This document shows positions 35,843 through 43,155 of a stretch of DNA of 53,085 bases, piece by piece. Both the position numbers and the translations under genes were made by a program. The notes under the pieces are model-generated. The model saw only the letters and a list, made by a program, of their open reading frames with translations, did not search any database and was not told where the DNA came from. Each line of letters begins with the position of its first letter. Position 1 is the first letter of the stretch. The stretch spans positions 1-53,085 of the forward strand of contig JAJDEH010000443.1 in assembly GCA_029259935.1 (NCBI GenBank), given 5' to 3'. The DNA comes from Planctomycetota bacterium (GTDB lineage Bacteria; Planctomycetota; Planctomycetia; Pirellulales; Pirellulaceae).

Positions 35843-37417
35843 ATGAACGTGAAACTCCCCCTGCTCGTTGTCATCGTCATCTGCCTCTTCGCGTGCGAAG
35901 TACAGGCTGAAGTCAAGCTGCCGAGTGTATTTAGCGACTACATGGTGCTGCAGCGAGAAGCGCCGATTGTGATTTGGGGTACGGCGGACGCCGGCGACAA
36001 CGTCACGGTTTCGTTTGCCGACCAACAAGTTTCCGCCAAGGCTGATCGAGATGGTAAATGGAGCGTCGAACTGAAGCCGCTGAAGACGTCAGCACAACCG
36101 CATTCCCTGACCGCTCAGGCCGAGGGCGGTGAAAAAACCGTGGTCAAGCATGTGCTGGTCGGCGATGTGTGGGTTGGTTCGGGCCAATCGAACATGGCGG
36201 GTCGAGTGGCTTCCTACGCGAAGAACGACGAAACGCTCGCCGCACTTGCCGCGAAGGCGCCGTTCCCCCAGATGCGACTGATGCAAGGCGGGCCGCGGCC
36301 GACATGGACCGAAGCGACCGCCGAGACGGTAGCGAGATTCTCGGCACTTCACTTTGCCTTCGGCGAGCGCTTGCAGCGCGAACTCGATGTGCCGGTGGGG
36401 CTCATTCTGGGTGCCGTCGGCGGAACTCCGTCTGGATATTGGATTCCGCCGGAAACGTATTCCACAAGCGAAAAGTGCAAAGCAGTGGTGGCCGAATACG
36501 CCAAGACTTTCGACCGCGAAGCCGCTCTAAAAACCTACAACGCCAAACTGGCCGTCTGGGAAAAGCGATCCGCGGCGGCGAAGGCCAAAGGAGAAAAACT
36601 ACGGGGCCGAAAGCCGCAGTCGCCCCGCAATCCAGGTGAGTCGAGCCGCGGGGGAAAAATCGGGGGATTGTACGAGCGATATATTCAATCGGCGGCCGGC
36701 TACCGAATTCGCGGCGTGCTGTGGGACCAAGGCGAAGGGCGCAGCGGCGTGGTCGGCATCGACCAGCACACCATGATGAGCGAACTCATTCGTGGCTGGC
36801 GAGAGGCTTGGGGGCAGGGCGAGCTTCCGTTTATTTTCGTGCAAAAGCCGAGCGGTGGTGGCTGCGCTTTTTCCAACGAAAACCCGATCACTCGCAATGG
36901 CAATCCCTTCGTCGAGCAACTGCCCCGGATCGACGCGCTCGGTTCCGCGGGAGATCAACGCTTCCTTTATGTGCGGTTGATGTGGGATACCCCCAACGGC
37001 TGGATGGTCCCCGCCAGCGATCTCGGCTCGGGCATTCATCCGACCAACAAGTGGGGCTATGGAAATCGCGCGGCCGAAGTGGCTCTTAGCCAAGTGTACA
37101 GAACCGGCATCCAAGCCTATGGACCGACCTACCGCGCTCACAAGATCAAAGGCAGCCAAGTCGTGATTGAGTTCGACCATGTCGGTCAAGGGCTGACCGC
37201 CGCCCACGCCAGCAATATCCACGGATTCGCTCTGGCCGGCAGCGACGGGAAGTGGCAGTGGGCCGAAGCCAAGATCGAAGGAGAGACCATCGTTCTGACG
37301 GCGAACGACGTGCCCAAGCCACAACGCATCCGCTATGGCTATGCACAAAATAGGGCCTGGGCCAATCTGTTCAACAAGAACGGCTTACCCGCCTTGACGT
37401 TTGAAGCCGGCGACTAA
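35843..37417 (+). CDS. Secreted sialate O-acetylesterase-like SGNH hydrolase
   Basis: 524 residues from the ATG at 35843, with GGAAGGA upstream; the frame opens earlier at 35792. A signal peptide (LLVVIVICLFACEVQA) is followed by a beta domain (VKLPSVFSDYMVLQREAPIVIWG) and the SGNH block GDVWVGSGQSNMAG with nucleophile Ser116. Then come VPVGLILGAVGGTPSGYWIP, GVLWDQGEG and ASDLGSGIHPTNKWGYG, which supplies the Asp/His dyad. The family removes acetyl groups from sialic acids and plant-type polysaccharides; in planctomycetes these enzymes usually act on complex carbohydrates outside the cytoplasm. An insertion of charged residues (about 220-270, KRSAAAKAKGEKLRG) is variable in the family. Confidence 0.9.
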   Translation: MNVKLPLLVVIVICLFACEVQAEVKLPSVFSDYMVLQREAPIVIWGTADAGDNVTVSFADQQVSAKADRDGKWSVELKPLKTSAQPHSLTAQAEGGEKTVVKHVLVGDVWVGSGQSNMAGRVASYAKNDETLAALAAKAPFPQMRLMQGGPRPTWTEATAETVARFSALHFAFGERLQRELDVPVGLILGAVGGTPSGYWIPPETYSTSEKCKAVVAEYAKTFDREAALKTYNAKLAVWEKRSAAAKAKGEKLRGRKPQSPRNPGESSRGGKIGGLYERYIQSAAGYRIRGVLWDQGEGRSGVVGIDQHTMMSELIRGWREAWGQGELPFIFVQKPSGGGCAFSNENPITRNGNPFVEQLPRIDALGSAGDQRFLYVRLMWDTPNGWMVPASDLGSGIHPTNKWGYGNRAAEVALSQVYRTGIQAYGPTYRAHKIKGSQVVIEFDHVGQGLTAAHASNIHGFALAGSDGKWQWAEAKIEGETIVLTANDVPKPQRIRYGYAQNRAWANLFNKNGLPALTFEAGD

Positions 37418-37448
37418 GTCGAGACTCGCATTTAAGAGGAGCAAAGAA

Positions 37449-37688
37449 ATGTTGGATCAGGAAAAGACTAAACGCCTCGCTGAACTGCAGATCAAAGCGA
37501 AGCGTTCTTTGCCTGAAGAGGAGGAATTCGCGGATCTTGAAAAAGAATTTGTAACCCAGATTCTCAAAGAATTAGAAGTTCTGATTCTCAAAGCGCGTGC
37601 GGAGGGGCATCCTGAACAAGGACTGGCACACGCGGTTTTCATGCTTGACAGGCTTAGGGAGTTCTGGCAGCGCCGTTGGGAATTGTAA
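37449..37688 (+). CDS. Small charged helical protein, unknown
   Basis: 79 residues from the ATG at 37449, preceded by AGAGGAG at a good distance; the frame also opens at 37401 inside the esterase gene. It is almost entirely alpha-helical and rich in Glu, Lys and Leu (MLDQEKTKRLAELQIKAKRS, later LREFWQRRWEL). I recognise no family. It follows the esterase by 31 bp and may be co-transcribed with it. Confidence 0.55.
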   Translation: MLDQEKTKRLAELQIKAKRSLPEEEEFADLEKEFVTQILKELEVLILKARAEGHPEQGLAHAVFMLDRLREFWQRRWEL

Positions 37689-37875
37689 ATCCGATTCTTC
37701 CGGCACCCCGAGAAGCCTTGAGAGCGAGGCACGTCCGATAAAGTAGGACGCAGCTTCTCGTGCTTGGCAGGGAGGGCGGAAAATAATCAACGAGCGGCGC
37801 GAGGCCATCGTGGATCGTCCCGTAGGCCGCAGAGAGTGAAGATGGCGGCCAAGAATCGAACGAGGACGATCAAAA

Positions 37876-37937
37876 GGGGACATGCTGTTTTTTGGCGGCC
37901 ACGGAGATGACCTTGGCTAATCACTTAAAATGTCCCC
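37876..37937. repeat. Inverted GGGGACAT pair
   Basis: GGGGACAT at 37876-37883 and ATGTCCCC at 37930-37937 enclose 46 bases. Similar GGGGACA/TGTCCCC pairs flank REP-like elements and IS200/RAYT transposases in planctomycetes, but no such transposase is present here, so this may be a leftover end. The surrounding 37689-37975 region has no gene. Confidence 0.45.
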
Positions 37938-37975
37938 GCTCGCGCCCCTTCCAAATTGACGACTTGATCTCTCGG

Positions 37976-38263
37976 TCATAACACTTTTTTTAGCTGTCGA
38001 AAAACTTCTTCAAAACGGAGAAACTCCCGTTCTGTATCATCTTCAAATGGAAGTGAATCTCCAAAAAAGTAGTCGAGATTACCCGCGCAACCCTCGGCTA
38101 GCGAAATGTCGTTCACTGCAATCGCGTCATTAACTTTTTGGCAAAGGGTAATTGCCGTATTGTACGCGCTTACGAACGAGTCATCGTCTTGACGGTCCCT
38201 GGCATTCAAAAGTACCTCAATCAAGACGTCCAATTGTCCGACGACCGTACTCTTCTGATTCAT
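37976..38263 (-). CDS. Small acidic protein, unknown
   Basis: 95 residues from the ATG at 38263, with GAGGA 6 bases upstream; the open frame extends to 38356 without support. The product is acidic and helical (VGQLDVLIEVLLNARDRQDD, later EREFLRFEEVFRQLKKVL). No motif recognised. No clear partner gene. Confidence 0.55.
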   Translation of the reverse strand: MNQKSTVVGQLDVLIEVLLNARDRQDDDSFVSAYNTAITLCQKVNDAIAVNDISLAEGCAGNLDYFFGDSLPFEDDTEREFLRFEEVFRQLKKVL

Positions 38264-38303
38264 AGGATCCTCGCCATTTTGACCAGATTGCTGAAAACGG
38301 CTT

Positions 38304-38337
38304 CTGGCACCGTTGTTTAGCTGGCACCGTTGTTTAG
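38304..38337. repeat. Perfect 17-bp tandem duplication
   Basis: CTGGCACCGTTGTTTAG occurs twice in succession (38304-38320 and 38321-38337), just upstream of the small acidic gene (start 38263, minus strand). It may affect that gene's promoter. Confidence 0.85.
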
Positions 38338-38380
38338 CTCGCTTTCGAAGATGCAATAAGTGAAGTGCCGCAACAACTTA

Positions 38381-38424
38381 GCCCCGGTAGCTAAGGGTTA
38401 GAGCAACGGTTTCCTAAGACGGTT
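38381..38424 (+). pseudogene. 5' half of a tRNA-Arg(CCT)-like gene
   Basis: The sequence from GCCCCGGTAGCTAAGGGTTA through GAGC and CGGTTTCCTAA looks like an acceptor strand, a D-arm (GCTA/GAGC) and an anticodon loop TTCCTAA (anticodon CCT, Arg). The 3' side of the anticodon stem does not pair and no T-arm follows, so this is a truncated tRNA and not a working gene. Confidence 0.5.
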
Positions 38425-38506
38425 CGTCAACTCCTAAATCGTTGCAACTAAACGCTTCGCAACTTCTCTTTTCAGTACCGTTTTTGACGTGATTAAACGA
38501 CTTACG

Positions 38507-39385
38507 TCAACGTGCTCGTATATACGGTAGTGGGTAGCCGCCAATCTTGACACGGCCCTGCAATTCCACTGGGATTGTTATTTTGTGGTGGTCGTGGAGA
38601 TGGATGTTAACGTTGCCAAGTTCGCCCAGCGGGGTGAGATTGGTCACGTTGGCTCCCGCGAGGTTGAGGTGCTTCAACTCCGTCAGTCCCGCCAGCGGCG
38701 TGAGATCGGTCACGTTGGTCCCCGCGAGGTTGAGGTGCGTCAACTCCGTCAGTCCCGCCAGCGGCGAGAGATTGGTCACGTTGGTCCACGCGAGGTCGAG
38801 GAGATTCAACTTCGTCAGTCCCGCCAGCGGAGAGAGATCGGTCACGTTGGTCCCCGCGAGGTCGAGGTGCTTCAACTCCGTCAGTCCCGCCAGCGGTGTG
38901 GTGTCGGTCACGCTGGTGTCCCTGAGGTTGAGGGCCTTTAACTGCGTCAAGCCCACCAGCGGAGTTAGATCGGTCACGCTGGCTTCCGCGAGGTAGAGTT
39001 CCTTCAACTGGGTCAAGTCCGCGAGCGGTGTGGTATCCGATATTGTGCCACCGATCACGTGCATCTGTTCAAGCCTACGGAACATCCGCACAAAGTTAAG
39101 GTCCACTGGTTTACCCGGATTCGTCCATGTAACGATATGACGGACGTCATCGGCCAACTGTTTGTTCGTGAATAGATATTTCCATCCAGGTAAACGCGAT
39201 CCGGGGTAGTATTCGAGTTGTAGCTCGGGGCTGAGCAGCGATTCAATCGTTGCCTTCTGATGTTGGTAGCGATGCCAGCGATGGGCCAAGAACATCAGGA
39301 CAATCGCAATCAAGCACACACCCACAAGGAAGGCCCGCAAGCTGAAGGAAAACCAGCGGCGCGTTCGAGGGGGTTGATCTGCCAT
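38507..39385 (-). CDS. Membrane-anchored leucine-rich-repeat protein
   Basis: 292 residues from the ATG at 39385 (MADQPPRTRRWFSFSLRAFL); a start at 39418 is possible. One N-terminal transmembrane helix (about 17-34) of the RRWFSFSLR type is common in planctomycete proteins. Residues about 120-255 contain six 22-residue repeats of the form TPLAGLTELKHLDLAGTNVTDL plus a partial seventh, so the repeats are of the internalin-like (bacterial LRR) class. Before them lies a non-repeat domain (45-115). LRR domains mediate protein or ligand binding outside the cytoplasm; the partner is unknown. Confidence 0.85.
   Translation of the reverse strand: MADQPPRTRRWFSFSLRAFLVGVCLIAIVLMFLAHRWHRYQHQKATIESLLSPELQLEYYPGSRLPGWKYLFTNKQLADDVRHIVTWTNPGKPVDLNFVRMFRRLEQMHVIGGTISDTTPLADLTQLKELYLAEASVTDLTPLVGLTQLKALNLRDTSVTDTTPLAGLTELKHLDLAGTNVTDLSPLAGLTKLNLLDLAWTNVTNLSPLAGLTELTHLNLAGTNVTDLTPLAGLTELKHLNLAGANVTNLTPLGELGNVNIHLHDHHKITIPVELQGRVKIGGYPLPYIRAR
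38620..39039. repeat. 66-bp tandem repeats encoding the LRRs
   Basis: About six 66-bp units, most similar to each other between 38640 and 38905, encode the 22-residue leucine-rich repeats. Nearly identical units in the middle suggest recent expansion or recombination within the gene. Confidence 0.8.
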
Positions 39386-39555
39386 AAAGATCTCATCTCG
39401 ACCGTCAAGTTCGCCCACCGTGATTCTAACAGCGATCAGAATTCGTAGCCAGATTGCGGCGATCTTAAGCCCGTTTCCGAAACGAAAACTCCGGCTCGCT
39501 TGCCACCGTGTTCTCGTGTGCCTTGAAATTCACGTGCTCGTTGGGGCGCACCAGT

Positions 39556-39882
39556 TTACTCCGATTCCCAATCTGATCGGAAGATGCCGCCCGCAGTGTG
39601 ATACCATCCGCCGCCGCTCTCAATCGTGCGTTCAAGTTGCTGGTTTTGGCGCGTGAGTTTTTGGTTTTTTTGCGCGAGTGCGCTCTGCTCAATAACGGTA
39701 CTCCGGTACTTTGACCGTAGACGTTCGCGGGCGTAATGCAAGAGCAAGGCCTCTGTGCGGGCTGCCTGGAGTTCTTCGCCTTGAGAGACGAGTTCGGCTC
39801 GGGAATTCAGCCAGGCCGTCAAGGCTCCGCACAGCGCGATTAGGAGAAATAGGTTGGACAAGCGAATCTGCGGGAGTTTCAT
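39556..39882 (-). CDS. Small membrane protein with C-terminal coiled coil
   Basis: 108 residues starting at the ATG at 39882 (MKLPQIRLSNLFLLIALCGAL). One transmembrane helix (about 9-26) is followed by a long charged helix (EEALQAARTEALLLHYARERL-like; QNQKLTRQNQQLERTIES) likely forming a coiled coil, then a Gly/Trp tail. I recognise no family; the helix-plus-coil layout is common in planctomycete small membrane proteins. The open frame continues upstream to 40464 into an ISAs1 transposase remnant, so a fused reading frame exists; I treat the ATG at 39882 as the real start although its ribosome site is weak. Confidence 0.6.
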   Translation of the reverse strand: MKLPQIRLSNLFLLIALCGALTAWLNSRAELVSQGEELQAARTEALLLHYARERLRSKYRSTVIEQSALAQKNQKLTRQNQQLERTIESGGGWYHTAGGIFRSDWESE

Positions 39883-39884
39883 GG

Positions 39885-40464
39885 AGTGAGCCCTTTCGCT
39901 TGGTGTATTCGTCCGGTCGGGGCTCATATTTGGACTTGGTACAGCTTTCCGTGGAGATCCTTCAAGTTGGCGAGCGTCTACGAGGGGCGAAAGCAGGACG
40001 CTACAGCCGTTTTCATGATACTCCATGAAGGTTTTCGTAATCTTCTCCAGCAACCTTGGCTGGTTCCCTTTGACGGTGATCACATAGTCCGCCCCCTGGT
40101 CGACAATCTGCTCAACGATATTCTGTTGGCAGTTCATGGCGTCGAGCGTGACCACCGCTCCCTTGATGTCGAGCATCTCGAAAGGCAACGGCACCGCCGT
40201 GATTTCATTGCTTTTGGATTCGGTGGCGACTTGCCCCAGACAGAGGCTCATTCCGTCCACCCACGCGCTGACCATGTGTAAGTCGGCGCGTTCGAGCTGA
40301 CTGAGAGGATCTTGATTCGCGGGCCAGCCGTGTCGAATCTTTTTCTGCCTACATGGCCCCCGCAGCATCCAGCTTACGGTCTTCCGGCAAGGTTGGACGA
40401 TGGACCACGTGTTCGCTCGTGGGTTTTCTCGTTTCCCCGCAAGACGTCTCCACGGATCGGCCAT
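39885..40464 (-). pseudogene. ISAs1-family transposase remnant
   Basis: The central part of this frame reads ADLHMVSAWVDG, then SKSNEITAVPLPFEMLDIKG, AVVTLDAMNCQQNIVEQIVD and ADYVITVKGNQPRLLEKI, which matches ISAs1 transposases (HMVSAW; KSNEITAIP; GxxVTIDAMxCQ with the DDE Asp; DYVLAxKGNQ). The N-terminal domain and the C-terminal third are missing. The frame runs on without a stop into the small membrane gene. No inverted repeats seen. Confidence 0.85.
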
Positions 40465-40976
40465 CGGCGATTAGCAGCGGACGGTGTCGTGCGATCCGCA
40501 CGTCACCCGAGCTACTATCGTCCAGAAAACTAATGGTGTACCAGTTGCACTGTACTTTGTAAAATGGAGAGGGAGGGGGCACGTGATTGCCATCTTGATA
40601 TATGGCACATGTTGTTAGACGCCGCTCGCGGAGGCGCGAGACGTATGCGCCTACCCAGTTGAAACGCTTGCCGAATTGCAAACGTTTTTGAATTCGATTC
40701 ATTACGGCATGATGGACACGGCGTCGCGGTAACTCCTTTACGCCGCTTCCTTTGGGGCACTACCATGAACGACAATACGAACCGCGTTGGCCACCGCTTG
40801 TATGTTACACTCCGCAAGCTGCCCCGCTTCGGCCGTCGCGTTGCTTTCCAGCCGCGTTACGGAAGATTCACCGGCGGCTCGGAAATAATCGTCATGGATC
40901 AGGTGGTCGTTCATCCTGGGTGCCCGATCCACACGTTAGGATCGGCGAGCGATCCGCGACGGAAATCGACACTGAC
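40465..40976. other. Gene-free region before tctA
   Basis: Open frames here (for example 40349-40702 - and 40530-40817 -) show no motif and probably derive from decayed insertion sequence DNA extending from the ISAs1 remnant. The tctA frame is also open upstream to 40752, but that part (PRWPPLVCYTPQ) does not look like TctA. Confidence 0.4.
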
Positions 40977-42446
40977 ATGAATGAACTTGGTAGTGCCATT
41001 GTCAATCTGTTCCATCCCTGGCCGTTGTGCTTGGTGGTGGTCGGTACGGCATTGGGAATTACGGTGGGCGCGATTCCCGGATTGACGGGGGCGATGTTGA
41101 TCGCGCTGGCGCTGCCGCTGACGTTTGCCATGAATGGTGCCGACGCGATGATTCTGTTGGTCTCGATGTATGTCGGCTCGATCAGCGGGGGATTAATCTC
41201 GGCCACGATTCTGCGCATGCCCGGCACGCCCGCTTCGATGATGACGACATTGGACGGCTATCCGATGGCCAAGGCGGGACAGCCGGGTCGGGCGCTTGGG
41301 TTGGGCATCACGGCGTCGTTCGTGGGCGGCATTATTTCCTGGCTGTTTTTGGTTGCCCTCTCTCGGCCGATGGCTGATCTTTCCACGAAGCTGTCGCCAT
41401 TTGATCTGTTCGCGTTAGTGCTAGTGGCGCTGGTGCTGATCGCCGCGGTTTCCGACGGGTCGTTGACGCGCGGAATCCTGTCTGGCTTGCTGGGCATCTT
41501 CGCCGCTTTGCCCGGTACGTCGCCGGCCACGGGCGAAGTACGGCTGACGTTGGGGATGAACGAACTGGCCGATGGCTTGAAGTTGCTGCCCGTGCTGATC
41601 GGCCTGTTCGCGGTCAGCCAGATCATTCACGAGATCCTCAAGCTCGATCAAGCGGCTGAGCGCGTGGAGGTCAATCGGCGCGGGATCTTCATGCGGCTGG
41701 CGGATTGGAAAACGCAAGCGGTGAATTTGGTGCGTTCGTCGCTGATCGGCACATGGATCGGAATTCTGCCAGGCATCGGAGCCAACATCGGTTCGGTGAT
41801 GGCCTATTCGGCCGCCAAGAGTTCCTCGAAAACGCCCGAGAAATTTGGAAAGGGATCGGAAGAAGGAATCGTCGCGTCGGAAGCGGCCAACAACGCCACG
41901 GTCGGTGGGGCGCTAATTCCGCTGGTCGCCTTGGGCATTCCAGGGAGTGTCATCGATGCCATTCTGCTAGGCGGCTTGGTGATTCACGGGCTAACGCCCG
42001 GTCCGCTGTTGTTCAAGGACAACCCCGATGTCGTCTACACCATGATGGGCGCGGTGTTGCTGGCGAATATTTTCATGTTCGTGTTCATGGTCCTGACGGC
42101 CGGATGGCTGGCCCGGCTGGCCGACACGCCGCGCGAACTGTTGCTGCCCGCCGTGCTCGTCTTTTGCGTCATCGGTTCGTATGCGTTGGGCAACCGCATG
42201 TTTGATGTTTGGGTGATGCTGATCTTCGGCGCGGTCGGCTTCGGAATGGAAAAGCTGAAGATCCCTCTCGCGCCGTTTGTGATTGGGTTTGTACTCGCAC
42301 CCGTGGCCGAAGTCCATCTAGGTACTGGGTTGATGGCTTCGGGCGGCAGCTATTGGCCACTGGTCACGCGGCCCGTTTCGCTCTTCTTTATGATGATTGC
42401 GATGGTGCTGTTGGCTTGGCCGATTGTCAAAAGGCTGAGGCGGTAG
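40977..42446 (+). CDS. tctA: TctA-type tripartite tricarboxylate transporter permease
   Basis: 489 residues from the ATG at 40977 (MNELGSAIVNLFHPW). About twelve transmembrane helices with TctA hallmarks: GAIPGLTGAMLIALALPLTF, YVGSISGGLISATILRMPGTPASMMTTLDGYPMAK, GILPGIGANIGSVMAYSAAK, EGIVASEAANNATVGGALIPLVALGIPGS and GLTPGPLLF. TctA is the large permease of TTT systems, which normally need TctB and a periplasmic TctC binding protein. Neither is encoded nearby, so it is a stand-alone TctA or uses distant partners. It converges with the FixJ-like gene. Confidence 0.92.
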   Translation: MNELGSAIVNLFHPWPLCLVVVGTALGITVGAIPGLTGAMLIALALPLTFAMNGADAMILLVSMYVGSISGGLISATILRMPGTPASMMTTLDGYPMAKAGQPGRALGLGITASFVGGIISWLFLVALSRPMADLSTKLSPFDLFALVLVALVLIAAVSDGSLTRGILSGLLGIFAALPGTSPATGEVRLTLGMNELADGLKLLPVLIGLFAVSQIIHEILKLDQAAERVEVNRRGIFMRLADWKTQAVNLVRSSLIGTWIGILPGIGANIGSVMAYSAAKSSSKTPEKFGKGSEEGIVASEAANNATVGGALIPLVALGIPGSVIDAILLGGLVIHGLTPGPLLFKDNPDVVYTMMGAVLLANIFMFVFMVLTAGWLARLADTPRELLLPAVLVFCVIGSYALGNRMFDVWVMLIFGAVGFGMEKLKIPLAPFVIGFVLAPVAEVHLGTGLMASGGSYWPLVTRPVSLFFMMIAMVLLAWPIVKRLRR

Positions 42447-42528
42447 GGCGAGAATTCTGGAAACCAGCGATCGAAGGCGAATCGGCGGGCGTCATCCGGT
42501 TTCCCCGCACTCGCCGCGGCAGCTACTG

Positions 42529-43155
42529 TTACTTATCAAGCGGCTGTGAATCATCGGCAGCGACAACGAGTTGGACAAGTTCCGCCAGCGAAGCAACCTC
42601 CATTTTTTTGTAGACCGCCTGCCGGCGATACTCAATGGTGCGCATGCTGACATCCAGTGATCTGGCGATGGCCTTGTTGGGTTTGCCGGCGACGATCAAC
42701 TTCATGATTTCGCGTTCCGACTCTGAAAGCCGATCCAGCCGCACTTGAATCTTTTCTTGCTGCTCTCGCTTCGATTCCCGGTCGGCCCCGATATGCAACG
42801 CCCGGCGAATCTGGTCCCACAGTTCATCTTCGGAATAGGGCTTGTCGAGCATCGTTACGGCACCAGCTTGCATGGCCCGAACCGTAAGCGATGTACGAGC
42901 ATAGGCGGTTAGAACGATCACGGGCAATGTGGAATTTCGTCTTGCCAATTCCTCAAGCAATTCGATGCCGCTCATCCCCAACATGCGCAAATCCGTGACC
43001 AGGCATCCGCGTTTCGACGGATCGAAGTCTTTCAGGAATGCCTCCGCGGATGGAAAGGATTCAGTAGGCAGGCCCATCGAGCGCACGAGCATGCAAGCGG
43101 ATTCGCGAGCATTCTCGTCGTCGTCGACGACAAAAACGATTGGTTCATTCTGCAT
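42529..43155 (-). CDS. FixJ-type response regulator (REC + LuxR HTH)
   Basis: 208 residues. N-terminal receiver (about 5-120) with phospho-acceptor Asp55 in CLVTDLRMLG, acidic pocket DDD (11-13) and conserved Lys in MLDKPY. A linker helix (REQQEKIQVRL) leads to a LuxR-type HTH (about 140-200) with RLSESEREIMKLIVAGKPNK and SMRTIEYRRQAVYKKM. FixJ/TodT-type regulators activate transcription when phosphorylated by a PAS-containing kinase. Its start overlaps the end of the REC-PAS-kinase gene by 11 bp, so the two form a cognate pair. Confidence 0.93.
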   Translation of the reverse strand: MQNEPIVFVVDDDENARESACMLVRSMGLPTESFPSAEAFLKDFDPSKRGCLVTDLRMLGMSGIELLEELARRNSTLPVIVLTAYARTSLTVRAMQAGAVTMLDKPYSEDELWDQIRRALHIGADRESKREQQEKIQVRLDRLSESEREIMKLIVAGKPNKAIARSLDVSMRTIEYRRQAVYKKMEVASLAELVQLVVAADDSQPLDK

